Assembly (NCBI RefSeq): GCF_048128805.1
Contig: NC_135998.1
Coordinates: forward strand, 15,971,656-16,035,655
Direction: 5' to 3'
Length of the DNA: 64,000 bases
Origin: Centroberyx gerrardi
Taxonomy: Eukaryota; Chordata; Actinopteri; Beryciformes; Berycidae
The notes below the pieces were generated by a model, which ran no database searches, had not been told where the DNA came from, and saw only the letters and a program-made list of their open reading frames with translations. Of this stretch, positions 12,718 to 24,110 are shown piece after piece (position 1 is the first letter of the stretch; each line of letters opens with the position of its first letter). The position numbers and the translations under genes are program-made.

Positions 12718-13742
12718 CACCACTAGGACGAAGTGGTAGCCTACTTGTACTGCCCTCTAATGGTGTATTAAAGGAAGTGCATCGGTGAAACCACTTTTAT
12801 TTTGAAATTGTCAAGGTAGGAACCACATACAAATGCATTGCTTCCGGTTCACAATAAAGAAAACATTGTTTACATTTCGATTAGTGTTTTGAGAATAGGG
12901 ATACAAACAGACAAAAGTCTGAACGTAAAAAAATTAATCTGTAAACCTATGAATGGAGATGTAAAATGATAACCGAAGGCATGGATAGTTATTCGTTGTT
13001 GTAACGTGGATTTAATGAGCAAAACGTGTGTTACAATCCTGTTTATAGATGTACAGAACCTTAACGTTTCTTTGGCTTTGCGAATCACTTTTTTAAGCTT
13101 ACGAACCGATGTTGAGTTTACCGGCCAGTGTGTTGCGGGGTAAATACATCGGGCTAACGTCGAGCGTAATATTCACAACTATTAGTCAGTGTGATATTAT
13201 GCTGGCTAAGTCCACCTTAACCCTGTTGAAATCGAACGTTTAACGTTAGTGGTACGACAACTAAGTAAGGTGGACTGATTTCAGTCATATGCATTAACTG
13301 ATAATTCATCAAAATTCAGTATGTGTTAGGGGTAAAAGTACAACCTAACTGACCATTGGCGAGATATTGCTGTCCTCTTCGTTGATATTTGCTTTGAAAT
13401 GCGACGCTACACTCAGTAGGAAATGACCTTTTTACCGTTTCCTTATTGTGCGTTCAAGTGCTGGTGAAAAAGTCCGATACCCGGGACTTCCAAGTTGGCT
13501 GCTAAGTACACAGCGTTGCGTTCATGAATTATTTTGTGGGAAAATCAAACCCGGAAGATATGTGCTAATTCAGAAACGTAAAATGCATTCTTTAAATTAA
13601 TTCGACAATTTAATGCCAACCCACACGTTATCGGTAGCCTATCATGAAATAATTACTGCACCAGTACAACAAAATATTAGTATTTCACAAAAACAACACG
13701 ATTATTTGGCATTCAAAACAGGAGCGATCTGGTCAGCCCAAG

Positions 13743-13750
13743 CCGGAAGT
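13743..13750 (+). promoter_or_regulatory. ETS/GABP-type site near uqcr10 start
   Basis: CCGGAAGT lies 57 bases upstream of the uqcr10 ATG, where the 5' end of the transcript is expected. Confidence 0.5.
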
Positions 13751-13806
13751 GAGCGCAGGGTTTCGCTCTTGTCTCAACCTCTTCCGTAGCTCACTGCACC
13801 GTCGTC

Positions 13807-14201
13807 ATGGCGCTGGCAAAGTCTGTCTATAATCTGCTCTTCAAGAGAACGTCTACTTTCGCTGTAACCATTATGGTTGGAGCAGTCTTATTTGAACGAA
13901 TGTTTGACCAAGGGGGCGATGCTATTTTCGAGCAACTGAATCGGGGGGTAAGTGTGTCCCTTGATGTTTTACTGCCCGTTTTACCCTGACCTTGTAAGTA
14001 GAGGACGTACCAGCGTTAGCTAACACTTAAGCTAACGTAGCTTGTTCGCTAGCGGGTGATAGCGGGTGCTGTTTGCGTTTACCGGTGTAGTGCTGTATGT
14101 TGGAATCAGATGGTTCTTTTGTGTAACTCTTAATTCTGGGTTTATTACAGAAACTCTGGAAACACATCAAACACAATTACGAGAACAAAGACGAGGAATA
14201 G
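13807..14201 (+). CDS. uqcr10: Cytochrome b-c1 complex subunit 9 (complex III, subunit X)
   Basis: Two exons: 13807-13947 and 14151-14201 (TAG), together 63 residues, the normal family size. The intron is 203 bases with GT and AG ends. The protein starts MALAKSVYNLLFKRTSTFAV, continues through one membrane segment (about residues 17-35, TFAVTIMVGAVLFERMF) and ends KLWKHIKHNYENKDEE. This matches UQCR10/QCR9, a single-pass subunit of ubiquinol-cytochrome c reductase in the inner mitochondrial membrane that contacts the Rieske protein and cytochrome c1. The start codon context (GTCGTCATGG) is good. ETS-type sites upstream fit a respiratory gene. The longer open frame past the donor is intron read-through. 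Assignment is very secure. Confidence 0.97.
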
Positions 14202-14479
14202 GATGCGGCCCGAAGTTGCGACAGAAACGAAGTAATTCTCACACTTCCATGTTCCATTCTTCTTGGATTCCACACCTGAATCACAATCAACATGGACTAT
14301 GTTCTGAAAGTCATGCCCAGGCTGGCTTCAGGCTACCAGAAACCCCGTGGGAGTTAAAAGACTGGTCAGAGCATCATGGAGATGGAGTAATGGTTCCTGT
14401 CAACTCGTCAACTCGTCCTCTCCCTTGTCATTGCTTGTGATGCCTTCCTTTCCCTCACAACTTGTAAATGGCTTGTTAA

Positions 14480-14485
14480 ATTAAA
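14480..14485 (+). terminator. Probable uqcr10 polyadenylation signal
   Basis: ATTAAA about 280 bases after the stop codon; no canonical AATAAA is closer. Confidence 0.4.
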
Positions 14486-17400
14486 CAGATGTGTTAAATG
14501 TCATACAGCGTTCACAATGTTTTGATTTGTTGATGCACAAACATTATGTATACATAACAATACTTACATGTCTTTGCACCAATCAATGTTGGGGCCATTC
14601 ATTCATTGAATTTAGAATGCATGGTAAATTCCAATTCACTTCCTGGAGTTATAACACTGTGTAATCTCAGATGTGGTAAGAAAAAAACAGAAAACATGGA
14701 ATCTTTCAGAATATAATTGAATTAAATTAAGTTTTCTGAAATTCCAATTAAATTCCAGTTCTGTTTCCTGTAGGTTTTTTCAAATAACAATTACACTTCC
14801 TCATTTGAATTGGAATTGAGTTCATTCTTGAATTGACCTCAACCCTGGTACCAATACAAGTATTGAATATGCCCATTGATTATATTCTTTCTACCATGTT
14901 TTTTCTCAAGTGATATCTCATAATGCCTATTGAAGAGCATAGCATACATCACAGACACATTATGTTATCTGAAATTTTGTTCATAATAGGTAAAGACATA
15001 CAGATATGTTTCCACTTAGGGCCTCTGTTTTATAGCAACACTGATCATGATACTGATGGCTGGTTTGCTAACTGCATGTTTGCAAGCTGTGTCTAAATAT
15101 AAGATGAATACTTGCATCCTATTCATAGGTCAGTAGCTCAAAGGTTTGGACAATGATGACAACTTTTTTAGCATGCCACAAGTGTAGGGCCTTGTGTCGG
15201 GATAACTGCATGTAGTTAAGTCACTTAAATGCTTCTTCCCCTCTTTATGTGCTTAAGTAATGCTTGGGTATTTCTTCAAAGGGATTAGAAGGTAACAAGG
15301 TTTCCAAGCCATGATAAGACAACTAGTCTGTCAATACCAACTCATAATGAACAGTTGCTTGCTCACATGACAGTAATGCAATTTGATAAAGCACCTTGGA
15401 TGATGTGTTTCACATGGGGTCAGCCTTGTAATATTATCACTGATTTGAAAGAATCCTATTTTGCCCAGCAGGTGGAGCAGCCAGCAGGTTTTGTGTTCAA
15501 AAGCTTGCAGACCGATACAACCTTTGCATCAATAGCGACTTTAAACTCTGTTTTCACTGGACATGAACATGCATTTTAGGAATAAACTTTCTCTCCAGCA
15601 AGAATCTTAATTGCTTATTACATTGCACATTCGTTGCATCGAAGATACATTGAAGAAAGCTACCTGTTTGGCTGATGAGAAGGAGCTGCTCAGAGACATA
15701 GTCATGCACAGGTGGGGTGCAGGGGGGCGATGGCCCCTGTCCTTTTTATCCTAGGCGACCTTTTCAAATTGAAATACCAAGATTGAGTTTCTAATGGAAT
15801 GTTGCTAAAACTGATCACCTGAGGAGCTATAAGCTAAAAGGGGCATAACCAGTATGAAGGGCATTTTTTTAACACTACTACCTGCCTAAATATGGTCCTA
15901 GGCCATGCCTTAAAACTTCTTACAGACTGGCAGCTAATTCCTTATGATCCAACCAGTAGGTCTGTGCTACTCATTTAGGCCCGGCCCTATCAGGAAATAG
16001 CCCATGCTACAAAAGGCCAACTAATTTATATTACAGTGACAAAGAAATGTGTGTGGCCATCTCTTCCTATGTGAAGATGGCATGAATCAATTTCCTAAGA
16101 TGGGTAGGGGAGAGGGGTAAGTGTGTTCCTCTTGCTGTTTTTCTTCAAACTTACCTTCCTTTATTGCAATGACAGACCTTGGCAAGCTTGTTAATGAGGC
16201 TAATTACTGCTATTTGAGTCATTTCAGGCAGTCAGTTAGCTAACATACGTCACCTAACCTAATGTTAAGTCACCTAGCTAACTTTCATTCTTGCCTACCA
16301 TTCTGCCCATAAATGAATAAAAAGTGGTATTGAGTTTTTGAAAGACAAACTATTGAATGTGATGTCATAACCTTACGCCATGTTCTCACCTTACATCATT
16401 TCGATTGTTGTCATCAACTGGAGATGTAACACACATTTGAAGCACTGCTCACATTCTCAAACCATGATCCCCTCTTCCACTTTCCTCCCTCTAATGCAAA
16501 TAGATGCACTAACAAGACAAAGATCACATCCTTACATTTTATTATCCTTCATGTAAAAGTCCAATACACACGTTATTATACCTGCATACAGTAAAACAGT
16601 GTAGGTTAATTTAGGCTGTCTCTACATGCATGCATTCACGCAAACAAATTTTGTAAAATGACTTTTGCATGGCCACGCAAACAATAAACTTTATTTATAG
16701 CTATAGCACTTTTCCAAACAACCGTTGCAAAGTGCTTTACAAAACAAAATAAGATAAATGAATAAATACAAGAAAAGAATACATAACAGAGGAAAGGGAC
16801 AAATGAGAATAAAATAAAAAAGGACAAAATTACTACAGGGATGAAACTACATAAAAATGAATATTATAAAAAGGCTTTCAATTAACAAATACAACAATCT
16901 CAGATTTAGGAAATTTTGGGACATCCAGCACTTAAAGCGTAACTAAACCCCAAACCCAAATCTGTGTAAAGCACCTGTTGTGTTGAAGTTGACATCACCT
17001 GGCACCAAAGATCAGATAATCTGTATTTAACAAACAACAACCAGATGTTATGTAACCATAACATTACCAAAACCATAAATATAGGCTTTTATAAACATAG
17101 CCATACAAAAAACATAGCCATAAACAATTATAAACAGGAAACAAATATCCACCCTGAACATATTTGATGCTAGTAAGAACTGCATGAATAATCTGCATAT
17201 ATATGAATTCCAAAAGAATATATTGAGTAATGTGAGAGGAGCATATGAGCATTGAGCAGTATTTTGTATCTCAACAGCATCTCAAGTAAAAGAAAACTGG
17301 GCAGTCACCCTCTAGACAGTCTAGCTCAGGATTTGCCAATAAATCTTCCCAGAGAGACAGAAGTTCAGGGAAGTTTGCCTCATTTGCAGAATATTGCTAA

Positions 17401-18087
17401 TTGAGGTACAGGTGTTTAAAAGGATAAAAAGAGGATTATTGGGCCACAATACAACCTATTTTAAAGAGTGCATAAACACACTGTTTTCAGCCAGTCTCCA
17501 ACTCCAACTCTCTCAATGGATCACCCATCTCTACTTGGGAGCGTTAAAAATTTTCTGATCGTACAGCATTTGATGCTGCCAAAAATGAAATACCTGGCTT
17601 GACATCACTCACTGAGGTGTGGCCAGAAGTGAAACACAGTTGAAAGTTTCAGCACATAGAGCAGTGCATTTTGAGATTTTCTGCCCCTAGAAGCAGATGC
17701 AGGACTTAATTTGAAATTTGCTATTCACCATGTTTACAGATCAAAAAACGTGATTTAGTGCTGATTCGGTCTTTAATGAGCATCGATCCAGATAACAAAT
17801 GTGACTGAACACTATCAAAGTAATTCATGTATCTGCTTAAAGACATATTCAGGGGATGAAAATGTGCAAAGGATGCTAAAATAAAAGGAGAGACTGTGAT
17901 AAAGAGTTGGAGTTGGAGTGTTAGTGACAGATTTGTTGTGTGTTAGTGTCACACACACATGCACGCACATACTCAAGCACACACACAATGTAATGTTACA
18001 GTATACATTTACTCAGAAATATTTCTTTCATCCCAGTCAAACTTAGAAGAGATCCTGTCTCAAATTTCTCAGTGCATGTCTCAATAT
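14486..18087. other. Intergenic spacer between uqcr10 and gal3st1
   Basis: AT-rich sequence without recognisable exons. It includes part of the gal3st1 3' UTR at the right end, a 'TTTATAGCTATAGCACTTTT' repeat at 16683-16760, and a CA-rich patch at about 17948-17988. Open frames here are short and domain-free. Confidence 0.5.
16683..16760. repeat. Interspersed repeat (TTTATATAGCACTTTT type), copy 1
   Basis: ACTTTATTTATAGCTATAGC followed by ACTTTTCC and later TGCAAAGTGCTTTACA. A second copy is at 63667-63715 (ACTTTATTTATATAGCAC, then GTTACAAAGTGC). The shared blocks have the same order and spacing, so these are two insertions of one dispersed family. Confidence 0.65.
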
Positions 18088-19453
18088 TCAGTAAATAGCA
18101 TCTTTTAACCAACCCCATAATCTTGTGAGCCACAGGCTTACCCCTAGGTCTGATAAGTACTGTATTTCAGGTGTGAGCATTTTTCGACAGAGTGTTCTGA
18201 ATTTGGGGTCAACATCTTTCTTCATGTTGTATCCCAGGATGGAAGACTCTCCAACTGGCTGCCAGGGCAGCAAGCTACTATCCTGAATCATCCTGGCTTC
18301 GACTGCGTCCCCACCCTCAATACAGATGGCCTTCATTTCAGCGTTCCTCTTCCTCAGCTCACTTACCTCCTGTTTCATTCTTTTTTTCCCGTAAGCCTCC
18401 ACTCTGGCCCAGAATGTAGAATTAAAGTGCTGATAGAGTCTCCAGTCCACCGCGTTCCACTCTAAGGCTTTGGCTCTCAACTCAGGAGTCAGTCGAGACA
18501 CAGATGAGCCCTTGCGTGCATTGAGCTTAAAAAACAGCAGGTCCTCCATGGTCCAACAGAGCGTGTCCTTGAGCAGGATAAGAGACTCCTCGAAGTATTC
18601 TGCTATGAGGACCAGATGGAAATGTTTAGACAGGGTATGAATATCGCTCACAACACGGGGATCATCAGCCTCGAGGTTATTGTCAAAACCAAAGTCAAAA
18701 AAGAGCAGATTTTTCAGATAGAATGAATTGTAAGCCTCTGGGGTGTAGAAGGCCCGAGGACGGTGCAGAAACTCTGCCAGTTTGTCGTCTCCACTGATCC
18801 TCCATGTGAGGGGAACGGCTCGGTGATAGTAATGGAAGGAAGACTCAAAGAGCTCCACCGGGTCACGTAAGATGGTTATGTACACAGCGTCTGGAGGCAG
18901 AAGCTTGGCGACCTCTTGAGCAGCAAAGCGCATATGGTTACAAACAATGTTGAAACAGTCTCCAGGCTGGTAGTCCTTGACTTGGGAGCACAGGAAAGGT
19001 GATGGGTAGAAAAAGTCATTGCGTCCATCAGGGAAGGCAAACTTCAACTTGTGCTTTTCTCCAAATCGGAAGAGGATGTTGAGTATTGTGCTGCTAGCAG
19101 TTTTGTGGGTCTTCATGAACATGATGTTCACCTTGGGAGAGCATTCTTCTGACTTGGTTTTTGTGCCTTGAGAGTGGACGGTCAAATTCTTCTGCCATGA
19201 TTTTGACATGCTAAGAGCACAAGAGCGTTCATGGGAGCCCCTGTGAATAAAGTATATGGGTAAGTAAAGACTGAAACTCAGACTCCTTTGATTTATCTCA
19301 ATAAAATAATGCTTTCTTTGTAAATATTTACCTACTCTCAACTTGAGTTGGGTTAGATAAGCTGTACAGTACCAGCATGACGGTGGTCAATAAAGCCCAG
19401 AGAACCAGCCCTCCTATTATTGATTTGGGCTTCCTTCCTTTAATACCAAACAT
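18088..19453 (-). CDS. gal3st1: Galactosylceramide sulfotransferase (galactose-3-O-sulfotransferase 1)
   Basis: Two coding exons on the minus strand: 19332-19453 (ATG at 19451-19453) and 18088-19240 (TGA), 1275 nt for 424 residues against 423 in human. The first exon encodes a short cytoplasmic tail and a signal-anchor (about residues 12-32, SIIGGLVLWALLTTVMLVLY), as expected for a type II Golgi enzyme. The second carries the 5'-phosphosulfate loop (KTHKTASST, about residue 84), the 3'-phosphate motif (ITILRDPVELFESSFHYY) and the C-terminus MLTPEIQYLSDLG. It transfers sulfate from PAPS to galactosylceramide to make sulfatide of myelin and kidney. NLT and NST sequons are present. The in-phase donor is AG|GTAAAT; using the earlier GTAGGT would break the frame. 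Teleosts have gal3st1 paralogues and the copy is not resolved here. Confidence 0.95.
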
Positions 19454-20745
19454 ATTTCAAATTCAAAGGGGAACCTGAAAGGACAAATTAGAGAGAATAC
19501 ATGTATACAGGAAAAATGTTAAAGAGAAAAGACCAAAAAAGCTTAAAATTTTGGTTGACAGGCGTCCTGGTGGTTCAGTTGGCTAAGGTGCGTACCGTAT
19601 AACTCTGGCGTCCTGGGTTCAAATCCGGCATGGGACCTTTGTTGCATGTCATCTCCCTCTCTCTCCCCACTTTCCTCTGTGTCTCCACTGTCCTGTCAAA
19701 TAAAGCAAAAATGTCATAAAAATAATAATAAAAAAGATTTTGATTGACATGACCGTCTGAATTCTGTTGTGTGGCTGTTATGGGTATTCTCATATGAGTT
19801 CTTTGTCTTTCTGGCACAACTTCATGTCCCAATGCAAACACCTGCCACAGTTCTTACACACAGACCTGCCAGTCACCCCTGACTGCAGCTACAATGGAGT
19901 GACCATAAAAGACACATGCTTTATGATAGTGGCTACCCATGAAACAGCTAAGCTTGACTTATTTAAATTAAATGTAAGCTATACTTTAGTATTTATCACT
20001 AATAGGGGGAAAAAAAGGCCAAAAGAAGACTTATAGACTGAGAAATTAGATAATATCTGATAAGGAAGAAAACTGCTGCATCATTCTTTTTTCCAAATAA
20101 AACACAGAGCCCCCATGTTTGCACACCAAACATGTTTACGGTTCTAAAATTACCTTTTCAACAAACAGCAGAAATGAAGGGAGAAAAGAGCCTGCAAGAA
20201 TGACATGGACAACCACAATTTAAGTATAAGCAGCCATATAGCATACTGCTCACTTCAGTAAATGACTAATAATTTTCGTCTGATTTTAAAGTGAAACTGT
20301 TTTTATCAAATTCATAATCTCAGCTAAAAACCTAACTAATGTGATCTTTGCAAAATATAATTTTTTTTTTTTTTATCAAAATAGAAGCCCACCTCTGACA
20401 CTGAACAAACGCCTAGTCTTCATGAAAGAATAATTTCCACATTCATTCAAGTGAATGCTGTCTTGTAAAAAAGTGCATCCCTTTGTATACCTCCTCAGGT
20501 GGTTTTCTTGAACATTCAAAACATGATATCATCAAAACAGCCACAGAATAGAAATAAAGTGGTAAATTAGGAAGGAATGAGTGCAAATCAGTGTAAAACA
20601 AGTTAAAGGCTTGATTTACCTGTAGAGACAACAGCATCAATGGCGTCAGAGTGAAGATTGAAGAAGGTTTTCTACAGAGTGAAAAGAAACCCCTATTCCC
20701 GACCAAGCTGTACACACTCCCTGAAGTCACATCTCATTGGTTGTG
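19454..20745 (-). other. Probable gal3st1 5' UTR exons and promoter
   Basis: A good acceptor (CCTTTCAG on the minus strand) ends at 19475, so 5' UTR probably reaches 19474. A matching donor (CTCTACAG|GTAAAT) bounds a possible non-coding first exon at about 20620-20745. A tRNA-derived SINE lies in the intron between them. Transcript evidence is needed to fix the start. Confidence 0.4.
19560..19735 (+). mobile_element. tRNA-derived SINE
   Basis: The 5' part is tRNA-like, with an A box (TGGTTCAGTTGGCTAAGG) and B box (GGGTTCAAATCCGG) at normal tRNA spacing. The body (TTGTTGCATGTCATCTCCCT) and A-rich tail (TCAAATAAAGCAAAAATG) follow. It is the best preserved of three related copies in the window and sits in the presumed 5' UTR intron of gal3st1. 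It is a SINE, not a tRNA gene: no acceptor stem pairs. Confidence 0.8.
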
Positions 20746-21640
20746 AGAACTGAGAGAGGTCAGATATAAATTCCCCTCCCACATTGTCTAGAATTGCTGA
20801 TCTGTTACATGTAATGTCCTCTGTTATTGGTGTCCTGTTGGACTCCTAAACCTCAAGAGTGAAATGCCAAATGCTGATCAAACTGATCCATCTGCTGAGA
20901 TTTATATTTTGACAAATTAGTTACAATATTGTTTTTAGGCTCAAAATCCAAATTATATCCACACTGGTTGTTATCTTAACTATACTTTTATTAAACACAG
21001 GCATTTAAGTTTAATTTAGTTTTTTCTTTTTTCAGTCTTGGAGAGTTGTTCACATCAGGAAAAATGAGAGCACCATAAAGGCATCTCTGGGAAAAGGCTC
21101 TCCCTCCACACAGACAAATTTGGGAATTTTGCATATACTATTCTATAGTGGAATAGTGGAGTTATGGGCAATTGAGTGTTATCAGCAGCATGTAAACTCA
21201 AAAATGGAATATGGAATTTGTAACAGACCAGATAGCAAAATGATCTTGCATTTGTAGTGTTTCTTTTAATGTTACCCAAGTAGTCAAATGCAGTTAACAT
21301 AATGAGATTGACTCAGCATCTCAGTATTTCCATCTCCCATTGCTGTGTTTGTCCAGAGTTATTTTAGCTGAGATGGGCCTGTTGGTAGTTGTTGAACCAG
21401 AGAAGGCAGGGAAGAAGTGTGAAAACCTAAAGGCCAGTTACAAGTAAGGTCTTTGCCAAGTGCTATGTTTACCATTTACTTTTTAAATGTTGACATTATT
21501 TGAAGTGTAACAAAATATCAATAAACAAGCACTGTCGGATATTCTAAGAATAGAACCGAACATATAGCATTTCATGTTTTCAGGAGCTGAAGAAACCACC
21601 ATCAAGGGTAGGCACAGTCAGGACAGGAGGTGGCAGGGAC
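20746..21640. other. Intergenic spacer
   Basis: AT-rich sequence with no recognised gene. An ATG-led stretch at about 21374 reads MGLLVVVEPEKAGKKCENLK and is followed by a good donor (ACAA|GTAAGG), but joining it to the next possible exon gives a stop, so no gene is called. Confidence 0.35.
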
Positions 21641-21645
21641 CTGGA

Positions 21646-21691
21646 AATGGCCCTGGCTTAATGGATGAGGGTTTTGGGGGAAACCCCATCC
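21646..21691. repeat. Inverted repeat beside the EP-repeat
   Basis: CTTAATGGATGAGGG at 21656-21670 pairs with CCCCATCCATTAAG at 21683-21696 (11 bp perfect, then one bulge), around a G-rich/A-rich loop. Confidence 0.6.
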
Positions 21692-21712
21692 ATTAAGCCG
21701 CAGGCAGGAGAG

Positions 21713-21715
21713 GAG

Positions 21716-21758
<43 letters not shown>

Positions 21759-21787
21759 CAGAACCAGAACCAGAACCAGAGCAAGAG

Positions 21788-21824
<37 letters not shown>

Positions 21825-21838
21825 CAGAACCAGAGGCA
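21713..21838. repeat. GAGCCA hexanucleotide minisatellite
   Basis: About 20 near-identical GAGCCA units (some GAACCA or GAGCAA). Plus-strand translation is (Glu-Pro)n, minus is (Ala-Leu)n or (Trp-Leu)n depending on frame. Being open in several frames at once is what a stop-free hexamer repeat does, so the open frames are not evidence of a gene. Confidence 0.9.
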
Positions 21839-22227
21839 GTGCAGGGCCAGGGAAAGGCAGAGAAGAGCAGAGTGAGTGATGGAGAAATTGTAGAATACAG
21901 AGTTTGGTTGTTTGTTTGAACAATGTCCTATGTTTTATATACTGTTGAATATAACACTAAACCTTAGGTAAAATATAATTTTAGGTTCAAACTCTATTAG
22001 TACACACGTTACAGAAAATGATTGACAATCTGTTTTTAATACTGCTAAGTATATTATTAATGGTAAAATGTCAGTGTATAAACGGTATTAGCACACAGAG
22101 AGCAAACTTAAAGCAAATTTACAATCTCATTTGTTTGGTTATACTGTTAAATATATCACTATAATTTATTTACAAAACAAACACTTTTAGAATAATGCAT
22201 GAAATGGTTCTAGAACTGTAACACTGA

Positions 22228-22452
22228 ACTATAGTCATGATCTCTGAAACACGGGCGGCAGGTGCAGGTGCAGAGGGCAGCAGCAAGGCGGTTCCAGGGG
22301 ATTTCCCCTCACTGCTGGTCACCGTATTCCTGTGGTGCACAGCCATGGTTGGCGGGCTCCACTGGTGCTTCAGCTGTCTCAAACATGTCACCGTTAGTGA
22401 AACAGATGATGTGCAGGATGATGCAACAGATAACAACCGTACAGACAAATGA
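22228..22452 (+). CDS. Possible last exon of a small membrane protein (unrecognised)
   Basis: An open frame ends in TGA at 22450-22452 and could start at the ATG at 22237 or at an acceptor (GGCGGCAG or GTGCAG, about 22255-22270). It encodes a Gly/Ala/Ser-rich segment, one strong hydrophobic stretch (PSLLVTVFLWCTAMVGGLHW) and an acidic, polar tail (SETDDVQDDATDNNRTDK). Codon third positions look less AT-biased than the flanks. I do not recognise the protein. The upstream GAGCCA repeat lies on the same strand and could belong to the same transcript, but no complete exon chain could be built. It may be a lineage-specific gene or chance. Confidence 0.25.
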   Translation, partial: TIVMISETRAAGAGAEGSSKAVPGDFPSLLVTVFLWCTAMVGGLHWCFSCLKHVTVSETDDVQDDATDNNRTDK

Positions 22453-22719
22453 AGGGTGAATTCCAGGGCCTTTAAAAAGATGCCAGTGTATTTTAAAACC
22501 CTGGACAAAACCCATGTATCCAACAAATACATGAACAACTTTTTCAGTGTGGTCACACACTGCTTGTGATTGTATTGAGTAGAATATATTTTTCTGTAGT
22601 AACACTGTTTGTCAGCAGATGGGGCCTTAATCCTGACCTAACAGCCATCAATGCTACCTGCCACCGTGTTGAAGGCTGAAAAACCTGGTTTGTTTCCCAA
22701 CCCAAGATGAAGTTGAAGT

Positions 22720-23800
22720 TGTTGGTGCTGGTTTTGAATGCAAAATCAAAAAGTGTTAAAAATGGTGAACAGTGTCAAATAAATTCCAAAAAAGGTGCTC
22801 TTTGGTTTGGAGTATGAAACTGAATGAAGCAAAAGTCCAAGGCACTCTTCTTTGAAAAATTTAAAAAAGCCTTTATTTCATGGGCTCATCTAGGGACACT
22901 AAAAACACTTACAACACTCCAACGCATTTGGCGTTTGGCATTGGCCTTCATCAGGGAGCTTCAAACATTTCATGTTCAAAAATGTACTGTAACCTGTTGG
23001 AAAACATGTCATTACATCCCTGTTTTGGAGAAGAGTCTTCAAGCTAAGAAGCTGTAAAGGCTTCATTGACTCAATTTGATGTCGAGAGCATACTTACTAA
23101 AAAAGGAAAATTGTTTCTACCTGGACAGAATAACAAACCTACGGAAGAGGATTAAGGCCACATGTGTATTTGAAGTCAGAATTCTGAGAATAAAGTCAGA
23201 ATTCTGACTTAAAACAGATTAAAGCCATTGTTATACTATATAACACAGGTAAAACTGAATAGATTTAATCAACCTCAACCTTCAACAGAATAAGAATTCC
23301 CATCGTAATTAATAAATGGTTCAAAGGAAATAGGTAACATCAAAAGCAGAAACAGTGCCACAACCACGGTCTCTAACTACCACTGCCTGAAAGAGCTATA
23401 AGTCTGACCCCATAGCCCTCTGCTATGGACTCCCGCAGCAGCTTGTGTAACAGTGCAGGTGTGAGTAGTTGGGTGCATTGCCTGCCAGCAAATCACAGCG
23501 GTAAAAACAATACTGATGTGCTTTGGAACATTTTGTAACATTAGAGTGCCGTAATAGGTTCCTGTGTATTGCTTGTACCATCTGCTGCTCTGTCACTGTC
23601 TATGTTTGATGAGCATAAGACTGTTTGTTGCCACAATGAAATTTGAAGACAAGAACATCTGTCAAACTGAAAGTGTGAAAGCACACTCAGCTTGTGTTAG
23701 CCTAACACACCAAAACAAGGACACTTTTCCAAATATATCATATATGGAACATTTTAACTCTCTAGCTGGTTCAGTTCTACAGGGTTATTATTGAAAGCAT
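22720..23800. other. Intergenic spacer with decayed repeats
   Basis: A stretch at about 22895-22965 (CTCCAACGCATTTGGCGTTT, then GGCCTTCATCAGGGAG) resembles a dispersed vertebrate repeat known to me by its 'CCAACGCGTTTCGG...CTTCATCAGGG' core. An AAGTCAGAATTCTGA inverted repeat lies at 23174-23211. No gene was recognised. Confidence 0.4.
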
Positions 23801-24110
23801 TCTCACATCCTCCATAACTGTCTGGCAGAAAAGCAGACAAGATTGTGCACCTCAAACTTCCATCTATCCAGGACCTGTATGTTTCTAGGGTGAAGAAGTG
23901 GGCAGAAAACATCATAAAGGTCCACATTCACCCTGGAAACCACCTCTTTCAGCTACCACCCTCTGGAAAACACTACAGGTCATTGAAAGCAAGAACTACC
24001 AATGATACCAGTGATATAAACACTTCTCACACTGTATAGGCACCTTGCACTTTCTGTGCTATGTGGTGTGATTTCGTGTGTTGTTTCTGCTTTAGTTGAT
24101 GTTGTTATTG
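23800..24110 (+). mobile_element. LINE 3'-end fragment
   Basis: One frame gives IKVHIHPGNHLFQLPPSGKH followed by YRSLKARTT, the 'HP....LF.LLPSG.RYR....RT' tail that closes the reverse-transcriptase ORF of many fish non-LTR retrotransposons. Upstream frames are broken, so it is a 5'-truncated, decayed copy. Confidence 0.6.

Larger units (their letters stand above)
12207..13806. promoter_or_regulatory. Shared upstream region of divergent zmat5 and uqcr10
   Basis: The 1.6 kb between the two start codons contains no recognisable exon except possible zmat5 5' UTR (a TTTCAG acceptor lies a few dozen bases upstream of its ATG). It holds an AACAAG/AAC microsatellite, a CTCF-like site and, next to uqcr10, CCGGAAGT at 13743-13750 with another CCGGAAG at 13551-13557. 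ETS/GABP (NRF-2) sites of this form are typical of nuclear genes for respiratory-chain subunits. Exact transcription starts are not visible. Confidence 0.5.

Noticed and set aside
18088-19341. 417-residue open frame as the full Gal3st1 protein
   Set aside because: Its first 33 residues are intron sequence without a membrane anchor; the upstream exon at 19332-19453 supplies the signal-anchor and restores the family length.
19575-19640. A tRNA gene
   Set aside because: A and B boxes are present but the acceptor stem does not pair and a SINE body and A-rich tail follow.
21602-21923. EPEPEP, LALALA and WLWLWL open frames
   Set aside because: Stop-free hexanucleotide repeat; the frame has no supported start or exon partners.
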